This document shows, one piece after another, positions 51,601 to 58,110 of a DNA stretch of 64,000 nucleotides. The position numbers and the translations under genes are program-made. Within the stretch, counting starts at the first letter, position 1. Every line of letters starts with the position of its first letter. The stretch comes from Escarpia spicata (taxonomy: Eukaryota; Annelida; Polychaeta; Sabellida; Siboglinidae): positions 71,887,490 through 71,951,489 of the forward strand of contig OZ023206.1 in assembly GCA_963995525.1 (NCBI GenBank), given 5' to 3'. The notes under the pieces are model-generated. The model made no database searches and was not told where the DNA came from. It saw nothing but the letters and a program-made list of their open reading frames with translations.

Positions 51601-54077
51601 TTTTGGCGAACGAGGTCATGTTGCTATTTTAAGAGCTGTTTACAGTTTTCCAGTGCCTTCTTTACAAGGTTGTCTACGTTGGATAGATATATGTAAATCG
51701 ATTTGCGGAAGCAAACCTTTTATAGCATTCCATGCCTGTTGAACCCACATGGTCCCACGAGATATGATGTGATTTGGGAGTGTTTGTTGGTGTAACTGTT
51801 TCTTTATGTACAAAATAACATAAATCATAGTTTGTAATTATTAGTTGTTGAATTTATCAAGAAATCGTACTTAATAGTGCATTACGCAGATATATTTTCA
51901 CGGACCGGGATCAGATGTGGCGAAAGCTGTCTCGGGATGTGTTCGCGAATATGGCGTTTTTGTTCTCAAAACACCCGGCGATACGATACTTCGTGGCCCA
52001 TTTAGAGCTACGGTGCAAGGACGAACCCTATAGGTGTGCATCGAGACGAGCATGATAAAAAGACGACGATTATTATGAAGATGAGACGATAAAAACTGGC
52101 TAATAGTTTGATGAAAAAATAACAAGATGGCGATACAACGGGAATGATGTTTCATAATGACGAGATGACAAAAAGTAAACTAAAGATTGGATGCAATAAT
52201 GACATAATGGGAATACAACGAGACGTTAATGAGATAATGACAACGTGACGAAAATAGATAACAATTTAAAAATTGCACATTGCATTTAATGTCCTTATAA
52301 GCGGAAGTAACGATGATTATGTGATGCGCTCAACATAACAATAGTACTTACAGTCGGTAGAGTTGGGGCATGTTCTGGAAGAGTAGATCCGGAAGACCTG
52401 ACAACTGGTTTCTGTTCAGACGCCTGTCAGGGAGATAAGAGGCAAACATGTAATCACCGAACACCATAGCCGTGGGAATTGTTGAGGAAACTCCCTATGT
52501 TGTACAACACCCTTCAATGTTACCGATGTTGAAAGGAGTTCGGTTAATTTGTTATTCTCAAATTAAAATAATATATTATAGTGTCAGATATTAAACATTA
52601 GGTACCATCAGGTCGTGATGTTGTAACACCTATACGTAACACGTAACATATTGTATATAAAAGTACATACACACAACATATACACACTCAAGCTCACACG
52701 CACGCACCCCCACACACGCACGCATGCATGCACGCGCGGTTCAATTGGGCCATGCATTCGGTAAGATAATCGCTAAGTTATTTACTTCCTTGTCCACATA
52801 TTAACCGGAACTTTGTCGCTTTACACAACATATGTAGCAGCATCATAAAACTTATTTGTAAACTCTTGTTAGCTTAACGAAGCACTATTATACTTACAGT
52901 CTTTCCATGGCTACCAGATCGTCGAAGCATCCTTTTTCAATTGTATGAATCTGGTTATCTTGCAATTGCCTGAAAGCAAAATCAAATATAGTTAATGCGG
53001 ACGCATCGAGTCAATCATCTTAGCTAAAAGAACCAAATCAGAGCTAAAATAAGAATCCGACATCAGATCACATTGTTAAACATTAAACACATGTATTCAC
53101 ACGCCAGAGTGCATTTTGCTGACAAACGGTTATTATAATGGTAGTACTGACTTATTTCCACCCCTCAGGTTTAATATGTCACTTATGTTATTATGCGAGA
53201 TTCGCTGTCCTCTATTTTTGACTTGCATGTTTTGCTTAACTTGTCAATGAAGAGTATTCTTTATTGATGTATACAAGATATCTTCTAATAATAGGCTTCA
53301 TCAAATTGTTATTGGAAACGTAATACAAATATGTACAATATACGTTCAACAACATCACGTTATGGATAGATGAAATATTGTTTATAGCAGGTGTGATTTC
53401 ACGAAGAACAAACAAGATCAAAGTAATAGTTGTCGAAACCGGTACATGCAGCGTGGAGAAACGATTGGGGGATGCGGCTATAACGGGAAATAAATAGTAG
53501 TCATTCCGGGAAAGCCCCACGGCATGGACAAAGATAAATATTGCGGATTCCACAACGTATGTAATACCAGAATAAAGCATTCCTAACTCAAGGAACACAT
53601 TTTAGTAAACCTCACAGCTGGTCCTGGTGATCTTGCGAGCGAGAGGACTGAAGACCCGGTTTGGTGTGGAATAAACAAAGCAATGCGCCGCTATGTGCTG
53701 TTTTATTATATAATATCACATAACGCAACGAATACTTGTTATGTCTCGCCTACGATTATATAGTGATCAACGTTCCAAGTTTGTTCACGTACCCAACAAC
53801 ACTAGAGAATGACGAAACGAACATAGCATGTAATATACAACATTCATGTTTAGCTGTGGTACTGGACAGGTGTAATTTTTTTTACCCAACTGGTCTACTG
53901 TTACAGTAAGCGTGGGTCTTAAAATTGGCTTTGATAGGATACATCTACTTTCGTGCGGGAATGTGTTTATATTACCGATATATTTGAATCATGCTGGATA
54001 CTTACAGAATGCGAAGCTCTCTCAATCCCGCGAAGTAGCCGCGTCTCAGAATCGTCAGGTTGTTTCCCTGTAGATCC
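8986..54077 (-). CDS. slit: Slit gene, partial: domains 1, 2 and start of domain 3 (16 exons, overview)
   Basis: Slit is a large secreted glycoprotein that binds Robo receptors and repels growing axons and migrating cells. Reading from 54077 down to 8986, sixteen exons join without any frame break into 496 codons: six LRRs and a C-cap (domain 1), N-cap, five LRRs and C-cap (domain 2), then N-cap and one LRR (domain 3). Peptides such as [31 protein letters not shown] and IETSGARC are near copies of vertebrate SLIT2 domain 2. LRR exons are all 72 nt (the last is 75) with phase-2 junctions; the C-cap exons end in phase 1. This matches the known one-LRR-per-exon structure of Slit genes. Missing here are the exon with signal peptide and first N-cap (none recognised up to 64000), and everything after the first LRR of domain 3: domain 4, EGF repeats, laminin-G and cysteine knot. 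Identification is by recalled family similarity, without a database search. Confidence 0.96.
9061..9474. other. Slit intron (domain 3 N-cap to LRR)
   Basis: A 414-bp AT-rich intron with canonical GT-AG ends on the minus strand. No other feature was seen. Confidence 0.85.
9475..9625 (-). CDS. slit: Slit domain 3, N-terminal LRR cap (LRRNT3)
   Basis: A 151-nt exon, phase 1 in and phase 2 out. It codes a linker [18 protein letters not shown], then [19 protein letters not shown] and [14 protein letters not shown]. It resembles the third Slit N-cap (Drosophila [33 protein letters not shown]). The acceptor is TTTTAG after a T-run and the donor GTAAGT. The linker holds a dibasic-like RTKRAG; whether it is cleaved is unknown, and the known Slit cleavage lies far downstream in the EGF region. 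Confidence 0.95.
10555..10789. repeat. 26-bp minisatellite, about 9 copies
   Basis: The unit is CAATAAGACCAAGTGTGAAA plus CCTCAG, repeated about nine times with CAGC/CAGT alternation and one CCAGGTG variant. It lies within a Slit intron. Confidence 0.95.
10858..11013. repeat. 31-bp minisatellite, 5 copies
   Basis: The unit contains ACAATATTCATATTGT followed by AAAGATACTATATTG. The first half is a near-palindrome (ACAATAT-ATATTGT arms), so each copy could fold back on itself. It follows the 26-bp array after about 70 bp. Confidence 0.95.
12475..12518 (+). ncRNA. Possible degenerate hammerhead ribozyme core
   Basis: In order: GGTA (12475-12478), CTGATGA (12479-12485), one extra A, GTCGGCG, loop TGACA, CGTCAAC, GAAA (12506-12509), GCCTC, TACC (12515-12518). 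GGTA pairs with TACC as stem I. The GTCGGCG and CGTCAAC arms pair with one C-A mismatch and one G-U as stem II. CTC would be the cleavage triplet, with a very short stem III. Hammerheads with tiny stem III occur in Penelope-like retroelements. The extra A after CTGATGA and the mismatch suggest an inactive relic or a chance match. Confidence 0.25.
14070..14188. repeat. 119-bp AT-rich inverted repeat (cruciform-capable palindrome)
   Basis: The left arm from CATTCATAAAATACATGTAC (14070) and right arm ending GTACATGTATTTTATGAATG (14188) are reverse complements that continue inward through ACAAATTATATATAAAATTA into a central TA run. The arms look perfect over about 50 nt each, with almost no spacer. 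Such AT-rich palindromes can extrude cruciforms and are breakage-prone in other animals. Confidence 0.95.
15274..15437 (-). CDS. slit: Slit domain 2, C-terminal LRR cap (LRRCT2)
   Basis: A 164-nt exon, phase 2 in and phase 1 out. It codes [20 protein letters not shown], then [20 protein letters not shown] and [19 protein letters not shown]2 is nearly the same ([37 protein letters not shown]). All four cap cysteines are present. The basic stretch RRMRRKKIG is typical of this cap. The acceptor is TGACAG and the donor GTAGGC. Its reading frame stays open into both flanking introns, so an open frame longer than the exon exists; only 15274-15437 is supported as coding. Confidence 0.97.
15438..18255. 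other. Slit intron (domain 2 LRR5 to C-cap)
   Basis: A 2.8-kb AT-rich intron. The only further feature seen is a tRNA-like SINE head on the minus strand near 17830-17910. Open frames of 80-130 codons at 15822, 16411 and 17074 show no domain. Confidence 0.8.
17700..17910 (-). mobile_element. tRNA-derived SINE fragment
   Basis: Read on the minus strand from about 17910, the sequence runs GTTGGGATAATGCAATGGTT, AGAACTGGGGGCTCTCAGTC and ends TTTGTTCAAATCCTCC. It has an A-box-like GCAATGGTTAGAA and a near-consensus B-box GTTCAAATCC with tRNA spacing of about 75 nt. It resembles the tRNA-like head of many invertebrate SINEs rather than an intact tRNA, because the stems are imperfect. The lower boundary of the body is uncertain. 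Confidence 0.5.
18256..18327 (-). CDS. slit: Slit domain 2, LRR exon 5
   Basis: A 72-nt, phase 2-2 exon coding [15 protein letters not shown] then DPLANIQTL, matching SLIT2 [24 protein letters not shown]. The acceptor is TTGCAG and the donor GTAAGT. It is the last complete LRR exon before the domain 2 C-cap. Confidence 0.97.
18328..19813. other. Slit intron (domain 2 LRR4 to LRR5)
   Basis: A 1.5-kb AT-rich, CpG-poor intron. No repeat or other gene was recognised. Confidence 0.85.
19814..19885 (-). CDS. slit: Slit domain 2, LRR exon 4
   Basis: A 72-nt, phase 2-2 exon coding [15 protein letters not shown] then [13 protein letters not shown]2 has [24 protein letters not shown], so the second half is identical. 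The acceptor is TTTCAG and the donor GTAAGT. The high identity supports strong constraint on the domain 2 core. Confidence 0.97.
19886..20975. other. Slit intron (domain 2 LRR3 to LRR4)
   Basis: A 1.1-kb AT-rich intron. A stretch containing TATTATATTAATTCTTTAAC occurs twice, around 20758-20780 and 20817-20839, as a local duplication. No other feature was seen. Confidence 0.85.
20976..21047 (-). CDS. slit: Slit domain 2, LRR exon 3
   Basis: A 72-nt, phase 2-2 exon coding [15 protein letters not shown] then [13 protein letters not shown]2 has [24 protein letters not shown]. The VLYGNKIxELP stretch is among the most conserved in Slit domain 2. The acceptor is TTCAG and the donor GTAAGT. Confidence 0.97.
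21048..22470. other. Slit intron (domain 2 LRR2 to LRR3)
   Basis: A 1.4-kb AT-rich intron with a small TA run near 21216-21229. On the minus strand, 22349-22356 gives TTGTGCTT, the first eight bases of miR-218, but the following bases do not continue the match. Confidence 0.85.
22471..22542 (-). CDS. slit: Slit domain 2, LRR exon 2
   Basis: A 72-nt, phase 2-2 exon coding [15 protein letters not shown] then AGLNSLNSL, matching SLIT2 [24 protein letters not shown]. The acceptor is TCCAG and the donor GTGAGT. It follows a 6.8-kb intron that contains a TA-flanked MITE (26511-26918) and a LINE fossil (about 23950-24200). Confidence 0.96.
23950..24200 (+). pseudogene. LINE reverse-transcriptase C-terminal fossil
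   Basis: The plus strand reads [12 protein letters not shown], then RRDEEDQ, and in a shifted frame [20 protein letters not shown]. This order (LxWxGHxxRM, basic RGRPR-like block, then W..A.DR..W) is the typical C-terminal tail of invertebrate LINE ORF2 proteins. It is frame-shifted and carries stops. Confidence 0.5.
26511..26918. mobile_element. TA-flanked MITE with 24-bp TIRs (Tc1/mariner-type)
   Basis: Left CCGTATTCATTCTATTAAAT (continuing GTAC) and right, read on the minus strand, CCGTATTCGTTCTATTAAGC (GTAC) form 24-nt inverted ends with three differences. Each is bordered outside by TA (26509-26510 and 26919-26920), the target duplication of Tc1/mariner elements. The 408-bp interior has no transposase, so it is non-autonomous. 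All three differences are transitions (A/G or T/C). Confidence 0.75.
29310..29381 (-). CDS. slit: Slit domain 2, LRR exon 1
   Basis: A 72-nt, phase 2-2 exon coding [16 protein letters not shown] then [13 protein letters not shown]2 reads [25 protein letters not shown]; the RLEQN and LRRI ends are shared. The acceptor is TTTACAG and the donor GTAAGT. It lies 631 nt after the N-cap exon. Confidence 0.96.
29382..30012. other. Slit intron (domain 2 N-cap to LRR1) with ATA/ATC microsatellite
   Basis: A 631-bp intron. Positions 29738-29825 are an impure triplet microsatellite of AATA, ATC and ACT units. Confidence 0.85.
30013..30154 (-). CDS. slit: Slit domain 2, N-terminal LRR cap (LRRNT2)
   Basis: A 142-nt exon, phase 1 in and phase 2 out. 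It codes a short linker [13 protein letters not shown], then the N-cap [19 protein letters not shown] and [19 protein letters not shown]2 has [33 protein letters not shown] here. The CPxxCxC...VDC pattern gives the cap's disulphides; an additional cysteine sits in the linker (QECLV). The acceptor is TGTAG and the donor GTAAGT. This starts the Robo-binding domain in known Slits. Confidence 0.95.
30999..32117. mobile_element. TIR DNA transposon remnant (Harbinger-like) with Myb/SANT ORF
   Basis: The left end CTGTGGCCGGCTGCATGACA (30999) and the right end, on the minus strand, CTGTGGCCGGTTGCATGACA (32117) are inverted copies differing at one of 20 bases. Subterminal motifs of the type CGCCCAAGTTAGG or AACTTAGGCGG recur in both arms. 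The 1.1-kb interior carries a broken Myb/SANT-like coding remnant (about 31195-31495). Two-gene Harbinger/ISL2EU transposons encode such a protein beside their nuclease. No clear target duplication was seen. Confidence 0.7.
31195..31495 (+). pseudogene. Myb/SANT-like DNA-binding protein remnant of a Harbinger-type element
   Basis: The plus strand, with at least two frame changes, reads [18 protein letters not shown], then [49 protein letters not shown] and finally [20 protein letters not shown]. The basic start, W..I/VxxxVNAVS..R and V.ELK.KWQ.L are the hallmark of the Myb/SANT-like (trihelix) domain of Harbinger partner proteins and their domesticated relatives. The frame changes near 31236 and 31402 show it is not functional here. 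Confidence 0.65.
32858..33223. repeat. 60-62-bp minisatellite, 6 copies
   Basis: The unit begins CCTATTTGCTTGCTCCTCTG and ends GTCCTGTATAAGCAA. Copies start at 32858, 32920, 32980, 33040, 33100 and 33162. Length changes (CTCTGTCACACTC against CTGTCACACTC or CTATCACAC) arise at the same internal spot. The frames that run through it are an effect of the repeat, not a gene. Confidence 0.95.
33309..33405 (+). other. Possible short plus-strand exon with strong splice donor
   Basis: From ATG at 33308-33310 the plus strand is open for 32 codons (starting [20 protein letters not shown]) up to CAG|GTAAGTG near 33405, a near-perfect donor. It would be antisense to a Slit intron. No homology is recognised, and one isolated donor plus a short frame is weak evidence. 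Confidence 0.15.
35080..35099 (+). repeat. Interstitial telomere-like TTAGGG tract
   Basis: Three GGGTTA units lie between two copies of GTGATTGTGGTGTCAGG / GTGATTGTGGTTTCAGG (35066 and 35099 onward). The flanking duplication looks like a short staggered-break insertion. Confidence 0.7.
35610..35773 (-). CDS. slit: Slit domain 1, C-terminal LRR cap (LRRCT1)
   Basis: A 164-nt exon that enters in phase 2 and leaves in phase 1. It codes [20 protein letters not shown], then [20 protein letters not shown] and FTCTG, the four-cysteine cap CxC...C...C of Slit domain 1 (SLIT2 LYCDCHLAWLSDWLRQRP...EFVCSG). The acceptor is TTGCAG. The donor is a weak GTTCGT, unlike the GTAAGT/GTGAGT used by most other exons. 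It is required, because reading on meets TGA at 35598-35596. A strong GTAAGG donor lies 16 nt further on (see findings). The same 164-nt size recurs in the domain 2 cap. Confidence 0.94.
35774..36186. other. Slit intron with a 30-bp direct duplication
   Basis: A 413-bp intron. TTAGGACTGCTCAGAGTGCT (plus TTACATGTCA) occurs at 35894 and again at 35946. Confidence 0.85.
36187..36258 (-). CDS. slit: Slit domain 1, LRR exon 6
   Basis: A 72-nt, phase 2-2 exon. It codes [16 protein letters not shown] then ANMHKLRIM, aligned with SLIT2 [25 protein letters not shown]. The acceptor is TTTCAG and the donor GTAAGT. The intron before it is only 372 nt, and the next exon (the domain 1 C-cap) follows after 413 nt. 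Confidence 0.94.
36259..36630. other. Slit intron (domain 1 LRR5 to LRR6)
   Basis: A 372-bp intron with a purine-rich stretch (36360-36440, GAGA-type). No other feature was seen. Confidence 0.85.
36631..36702 (-). CDS. slit: Slit domain 1, LRR exon 5
   Basis: A 72-nt, phase 2-2 exon coding [16 protein letters not shown] then NGLKDMEIL, against SLIT2 [25 protein letters not shown]. The LQLDxNQIxCI core, including its cysteine, is diagnostic for this repeat. The acceptor is TTCAG and the donor GTAAGT. It is the first exon on the CpG-poor side of the composition boundary near 37.2 kb. Confidence 0.95.
38086..38787. other. Unassigned region with long frames on both strands
   Basis: Minus-strand frames of 176 codons (38235-38765) and 123 codons (38086-38457) overlap a plus-strand frame of 143 codons (38356-38787). 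They are among the longest outside the LINE, and the DNA is CpG-rich. I recognise no domain in any of them. An old transposon coding fragment or chance in stop-poor DNA are both possible. Confidence 0.3.
39600..40040 (+). pseudogene. LINE reverse-transcriptase C-terminal fossil
   Basis: The plus strand reads [10 protein letters not shown], stop, [16 protein letters not shown], and further on TGHVLRTIE and [12 protein letters not shown] in different frames. This is the ordered tail of invertebrate LINE ORF2 proteins (KLRxFNSNVxxVLLYGCETW ... WxGHVLRM ... PKTTWRRTVE). It is heavily broken and is a different family from the CR1 copy at 600-4057. Confidence 0.65.
42151..42222 (-). CDS. slit: Slit domain 1, LRR exon 4
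   Basis: A 72-nt, phase 2-2 exon coding [16 protein letters not shown] then KGAPLLRNL, aligned with SLIT2 [25 protein letters not shown]. The acceptor is TTTCAG and the donor GTGAGT. It is separated from the preceding exon by the largest complete intron in the window (10.1 kb), which holds the long tetranucleotide microsatellite. Divergence is higher than in the neighbouring repeats, but the spacing, phase and the N-cap-like GA..LRNL ending hold. Confidence 0.9.
42413..43397. repeat. Compound tetranucleotide microsatellite, about 1 kb
   Basis: Blocks follow each other: GGAT/GAAT units (42413-42857), about 75 copies of GTGA (42858-43167), GGAT units (43168-43240), then GAAT/TTAA-interrupted units passing into GAAC and GGAC units (43275-43397). 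Each block differs from the next by single-base substitutions, so one tetramer evolved into several. The NERT/DGRT-type frames across it are artefacts. Confidence 0.97.
45211..45510 (+). mobile_element. 5'-truncated CR1 copy, same family as 600-4057
   Basis: It matches the last 300 bp of the first LINE: GATAGGACTAGAGGACATGA, GGACTGTAAATGATTGGAAC, ATCGACACATACCTCAG, GGCTTCCTTGTCCACCTGCC and the terminal ATCTTGTTA units. It starts abruptly near 45211, the usual result of incomplete reverse transcription. Its codons for FKNKID and VNDWN are intact where the first copy has stops. Confidence 0.9.
45771..45936. repeat. Degenerate 53-60-bp tandem repeat, 3 copies
   Basis: Copies start at 45771, 45831 and 45884 with GAGGTCTC, followed by G-rich, GTGCAGTTTT-like and CTCGAGAAG/CCTGCAA-like parts. 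The first copy includes an 11-base G run. Confidence 0.6.
47949..48176. mobile_element. Tigger/pogo-like MITE
   Basis: The left end CAACATAACCTCGTTAATCC (47949) and right end, on the minus strand, CAATGGGACATTGTTAATCC (48176) are inverted with substitutions. The internal motif ATCCGGATTAACGAG (47995-48009) is a further inverted copy of the left-end motif, and GGTCCGGATTA units recur. CTCGTTAATCCGGA-type ends are characteristic of pogo/Tigger elements. At 228 bp there is no coding capacity; a TA duplication is not clear. Confidence 0.6.
52352..52423 (-). CDS. slit: Slit domain 1, LRR exon 3
   Basis: A 72-nt, phase 2-2 exon coding [16 protein letters not shown] then QNMPQLYRL, matching SLIT2 [25 protein letters not shown] almost residue for residue at LRLNRN and LYRL. 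The acceptor is GACAG and the donor GTAAGT. It lies 474 nt from the preceding exon (intron 52424-52897), one of the tightest pairs in this gene. Confidence 0.95.
52424..52897. other. Slit intron with CA/CG-rich simple repeat
   Basis: A 474-bp intron. Positions 52670-52738 are a simple repeat of ACAC, GCAC and GCATGC units. Confidence 0.85.
52898..52969 (-). CDS. slit: Slit domain 1, LRR exon 2
   Basis: A 72-nt, phase 2-2 exon. It codes [16 protein letters not shown] then DDLVAMERL, aligned with SLIT2 [25 protein letters not shown]. The acceptor is TTTCAG and the donor GTAAGT. One oddity is a cysteine (EKGCF) where the family usually has alanine; it would be an extra, probably unpaired, cysteine in an extracellular LRR. 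Confidence 0.95.
52970..54005. other. Slit intron (domain 1 LRR1 to LRR2)
   Basis: A 1.0-kb intron. A 120-codon minus-strand frame (53236-53598) has hydrophobic stretches but no recognisable domain. Nothing else was seen. Confidence 0.8.
54006..54077 (-). CDS. slit: Slit domain 1, LRR exon 1
   Basis: A 72-nt exon coding one LRR, with the core [11 protein letters not shown] followed by [10 protein letters not shown]. It corresponds to the SLIT2 repeat that follows the first N-cap (LDLNGNNITRI...FAGLRHLRVL). On the minus strand it is preceded by an acceptor ending in GCAG and followed by a GTAAGT donor. Entry and exit are both phase 2. It is the most 5' Slit exon recognisable here and lies in the CpG-rich half of the window, with several CpG in its own codons. 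Confidence 0.95.
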
Positions 54078-55325
54078 CTGCAATTATAACGGAAATGACG
54101 TCACGAACTGAGTGAGCGCTGAGATTACAAACCCAATAGTTGGTCATCGAACTGGTTAAATTGTATTTTAACTAAAACCACACACCAGAACAGCTGTACC
54201 AACGACAATTTAAGTTTATTAATATTAAATAAAAAATTATTAAACAAAAAAAACTACGACGATGATGACAATGTCTTACAAAGGATGTATGGAGGACGCA
54301 GACACGCAAGAAGACAACGAGGGCGAATAGAACAATACTTTGCTGTTTCTAGACGACGTTGCGTGTACGCCATTCAATTCTGTATACATAATTCGTGTGA
54401 ATTTCCGGCGAAAACACGTTCAGGGAATCTCGTAGATCAACAACTATATTTTTTTCTCCAACGTATGGCCTTCAGAATTACAAATGAAAATATGTCACTG
54501 GTTTTTAGGTTTAACAGATCACATTTGAATTGTTTTGCTGAGAACAAGGCGTCCGGTGTTTGATTGCCCATGTCACGCCATCAACAAAGATGGGACACCG
54601 TGCGACAACAAACGGTTTCCACAATGAAGGACACGCGTCCAGTGTTCAAACGAGTTTGTGTTGTGAAATTGTTGAAGCGTGACCGAATAATAACCGGCTT
54701 CAGACACCGGCGTTATCGCACAGGAAAAGTACGCGGAACGTGCAATTAACTGCCTCAGATAGCCGATACCATTAATCAAGTATGGGCATATTACATAGTG
54801 TCAAATAACGACATATATATATTATATTACGTTATCTATTTTGTTTTCTCTCTTACATGTTCAACTGTTTTAGTAGGTGTAATATTGCACTGTTCCTATA
54901 TTTACGACATGCTATTTATCTACAGCTGTATTTGTTGTCTTTCTTACGGGTTCAGCTATTTTCTTAGGTGCAACGCCATTTTTTGGACAAGACATCTAAC
55001 GTTCTAGGTAATTTTCCCACCATGCAACTGCATACCCCTTTCCTCGAAAACAAAGGATTTCATTGCACGGGCAACCGTGTATACTGTCATAATATGCAAA
55101 ATGACGAAAACTAATTGTGAAATATGTGCACATCCGCCTGCCTTAAACATGTGTAAAACATAATCACATATATTCGTTCGTGTAATTCAACATGGTATGG
55201 GAACTACTGTCACGTGTGTTACTTTTTCGTGTTTAAATTTCGAGGTGAACACATTAGGGACCCCGTGCACTAAAGTTTATTAGAACACCCGTTTACCGCG
55301 CTAACAACGACACTCGTCGTGTAAT

Positions 55326-55357
55326 AGAGGCATATATACAGTATATATGTATATATG

Positions 55358-55414
<57 letters not shown>

Positions 55415-55427
55415 GCGTGCGTGCGTG

Positions 55428-55471
<44 letters not shown>

Positions 55472-55475
55472 TGTG
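55326..55475. repeat. Compound TA / GT / GCGT microsatellite
   Basis: A TATATG/TA run passes into a GT run and then into GCGT units. The purine-pyrimidine alternation over about 120 bp is of the type that can adopt Z-DNA. Confidence 0.95.
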
Positions 55476-56890
55476 ATTAAATTCGATATTCGTTGCTAGT
55501 TCAAGTCTTCAAGTACTTATAAACTGCTCAAAGTTATACTTTATTATCGTGCAGTTTATTATCACATCCCCAAGGCTAAGTCTGGGTAGATATATAAACG
55601 TGCTTCAGCAGTAGACCCACAGATGTCGTGACTGCTTACTGTGAGGACGAATTCCTCATTGGGATAGAGCGGACATTATGATGACTACAGCTGTACTGGT
55701 AAATCACGCAAGAGGATCTTGTAGTGTTTGCTTGTTTACTTGTGGTGGTGTCTATAAGGCGGACATTTGCTCTGCTGTGTCAACACTGGTAGACAAACAG
55801 ATGCATCTTTAAAAACACAAGTGACTTCTCCAATGCAACGTCTGGTGTAATAATGAACTCTACGTCAGGTTAACACGCACATAACAATGACACGAGAAGT
55901 TCTCCGATAGCCACCAGCGACTATATGAGTTGCGGAACACCGCAGTTATTCAACTTCCCGAATGTCTGCAAATTAATAATAATTTCGGTTTCTTCATCTG
56001 TTAGTATCACACATTATTTATACCACAGAAAGCTTTCTTTCTATTTCCAGCTTGTGTCGCATGAAGCCGTCTGATGACGATGACCTCTGAACACAGCCGA
56101 TGCATTCCGAAATGAAAAGCAAATTTCCTCTGAGAGGAATGTATAATTCTTCATATTGGAAACAAGACGCACGTAGCATAGCTAATACGGACCAGCTATA
56201 TATACGAATGAATTAGATACTGGTTGGATTGCTTTCTCGGTGTAATTATTACATGGCTGAATTATTTTAATTGGCGATGTTCGAATGGTCAGATCTGATA
56301 CATGGTAAACATGACGCATTTATTTCGGTATACACAACTGGCTAACTAAACTTTATAAACCTGACTGGAAATCCGCCAAAGACGCACTGGTCGACGCACA
56401 AACTTTGTACGACGGGAAATTGTGAGAACGCAGGCCGATATCCAGACCTTGGGCACGCACGACCAGACCATGGCTAGGCGCACGCAACAACCGTTGTAGG
56501 TGCGTGGACGTGAGTTATAGTACTCGACCAGTCTTTCTAACTTTAGCAGGCGGTACGTCGTTGAACGATCGCCGTATATAATCAGTCTTACTCAACCAGG
56601 TGATGTGGACGCCATCTCCGACGCCCTATGTGACAACCGCAGTGATTCTTATCTCCACCGGACTATTGTCCCCACGGCCCCATCGTGCATTGTACCTATT
56701 TGTGCACGGAATGTACTCGCCAACTTTTCAGTACCGTGTGATCGTATGCCAGGCTGAGACAAATGGATCACCTCTGCGGCCTTAATTCAAGAACCGTGAC
56801 CACGCGGTCTAGGGTAGAATGCGATTTGTATTACGGGAGACAACGACAGCGGAATCTGCCACTTGTACTGCAGTACGGAACACATCGTGT

Positions 56891-57148
56891 ACGAATGGGA
56901 GTGGTCTCTTACCTCAACCTGAAGATATGGTAGACGAATGGGAGTGGTCTCTTACCTCAACCTGAAGATATGGTAGACGAATGGGAGTGGTCTCTTACCT
57001 CAACCTGAAGATATGGTAGACGAATGGGAGTGGTCTCTTACCTCAACCTGAAGATATGGTAGACGAATGGGAGTGGTCTCTTACCTCAACCTGAAGATAT
57101 GGTAGACGAATGGGAGTGGTCTCTTACCTCAACCTGAAGATATGGTAG
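56891..57148. repeat. 43-bp minisatellite, 6 identical copies
   Basis: The unit begins ACGAATGGGAGTGGTCTCTT and ends CTGAAGATATGGTAG. Copies start every 43 bp from 56891 to 57106 and appear identical, so the expansion is very recent. It is followed 50 bp later by a TA run. Confidence 0.97.
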
Positions 57149-57200
57149 ACGATTACACACCCACGATTTCAGACTATCTTGAATTCCGACTACACAATAT

Positions 57201-57201
<1 letters not shown>

Positions 57202-57279
<78 letters not shown>
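57202..57279. repeat. TA dinucleotide microsatellite
   Basis: About 39 uninterrupted TA units directly after the 43-bp array. Frames of repeated isoleucine-tyrosine across it are artefacts. Confidence 0.97.
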
Positions 57280-57282
<3 letters not shown>

Positions 57283-57508
57283 GAATAGGGCTATCTATAT
57301 TCGTGAAAATAAACTCGTTTTTTCTTACATGCATTATTCAAATATGCTTACAGCCGAGGGGAGAGAGAGACACCTGGGAAGGGTGGAAACTGTGGAAAGA
57401 GGCCAAACTTGAGACGAAGCAATGCAACCTTATGGGTCCTAAGGTCCAGAGAACATAGGTAAGTTAAGGTATTCAAATATGATTAAGGATACAACCTGCT
57501 GCTTATAC

Positions 57509-57556
57509 ACGCACTCACGCATGCACGCATGCACGCATGCACGCATGCACGCACGC
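57509..57556. repeat. GCATGCAC simple repeat
   Basis: Five or so tandem GCATGCAC-like units with alternating purine and pyrimidine bases. Confidence 0.85.
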
Positions 57557-57829
57557 ATCCCCATTTCATAGCCATCTATATTTTAAGCTGTTTACAACCA
57601 CACAGTAACATTAATTATTCAATTCCTCAATAGTATTAAGAATTCAATTCTTAGCGCATCAACGTCAGATTCACTCGCGATATGATTGTGAAACATTCAT
57701 ATCAGATTCATCCGCCAACACAGACCACACACGCACACTAGAGAAAACACAATCACTTAAACTAACAAGAACGTCGTCGGTATTCAGTGCACTAATCAGT
57801 TTCCGACGGAGATATTTGCAGTATCGCAC

Positions 57830-58110
57830 GGAGTCGACAGAAGAGGAAAGGTAACAAACGACGCGTCAACGAGGACCCTGTATCTGATCGACACGGCGCC
57901 GCTGCCGTCGCCGTGCCGCCGTGCCGCCGTAGTCCGCCGAGACAGCGGTGGGCGGCGGCGAGGAACGGCGTGACGTTGACGGGGTCAGCGGGTGTGGGAG
58001 AGACCGTGCGGTAATTACTGGGCTGCCGCTTTCTAGGCCGTCGCGCTCGGCAACGCTTCGCTGCCTCCAGAAATGCCCAGCACCGTTTTAATGCGCGCTG
58101 TCACCGGACG
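57830..58110. promoter_or_regulatory. CpG-dense, GC-rich stretch
   Basis: This is the most GC- and CpG-rich stretch of the window, with runs of GCCGTGCCGCCG and GGCGGCGGCGAGG. It lies upstream of the first visible Slit LRR exon on the transcribed strand. It could hold a promoter or untranslated exon, but no TATA box, start codon context or splice donor singles one out. Confidence 0.3.

Larger units (their letters stand above)
42223..52351. other. Slit intron (domain 1 LRR3 to LRR4), 10.1 kb
   Basis: CpG-rich intron holding the tetranucleotide block (42413-43397), the CR1 3' fragment (45211-45510), a degenerate 53-60-bp repeat (45771-45936) and a Tigger-like MITE (47949-48176). Many 60-136-codon frames occur on both strands between 43.4 and 50.0 kb but show no domain; I do not call genes there. 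Confidence 0.75.

Noticed and set aside
57086..57334. Protein with a long isoleucine-tyrosine run
   Set aside because: It is the translation of the TA microsatellite and the 43-bp array.
57830..58110. First Slit exon in the CpG-dense stretch
   Set aside because: The minus strand has no CPxxCxC...VDC N-cap or signal peptide here; an untranslated exon cannot be excluded.
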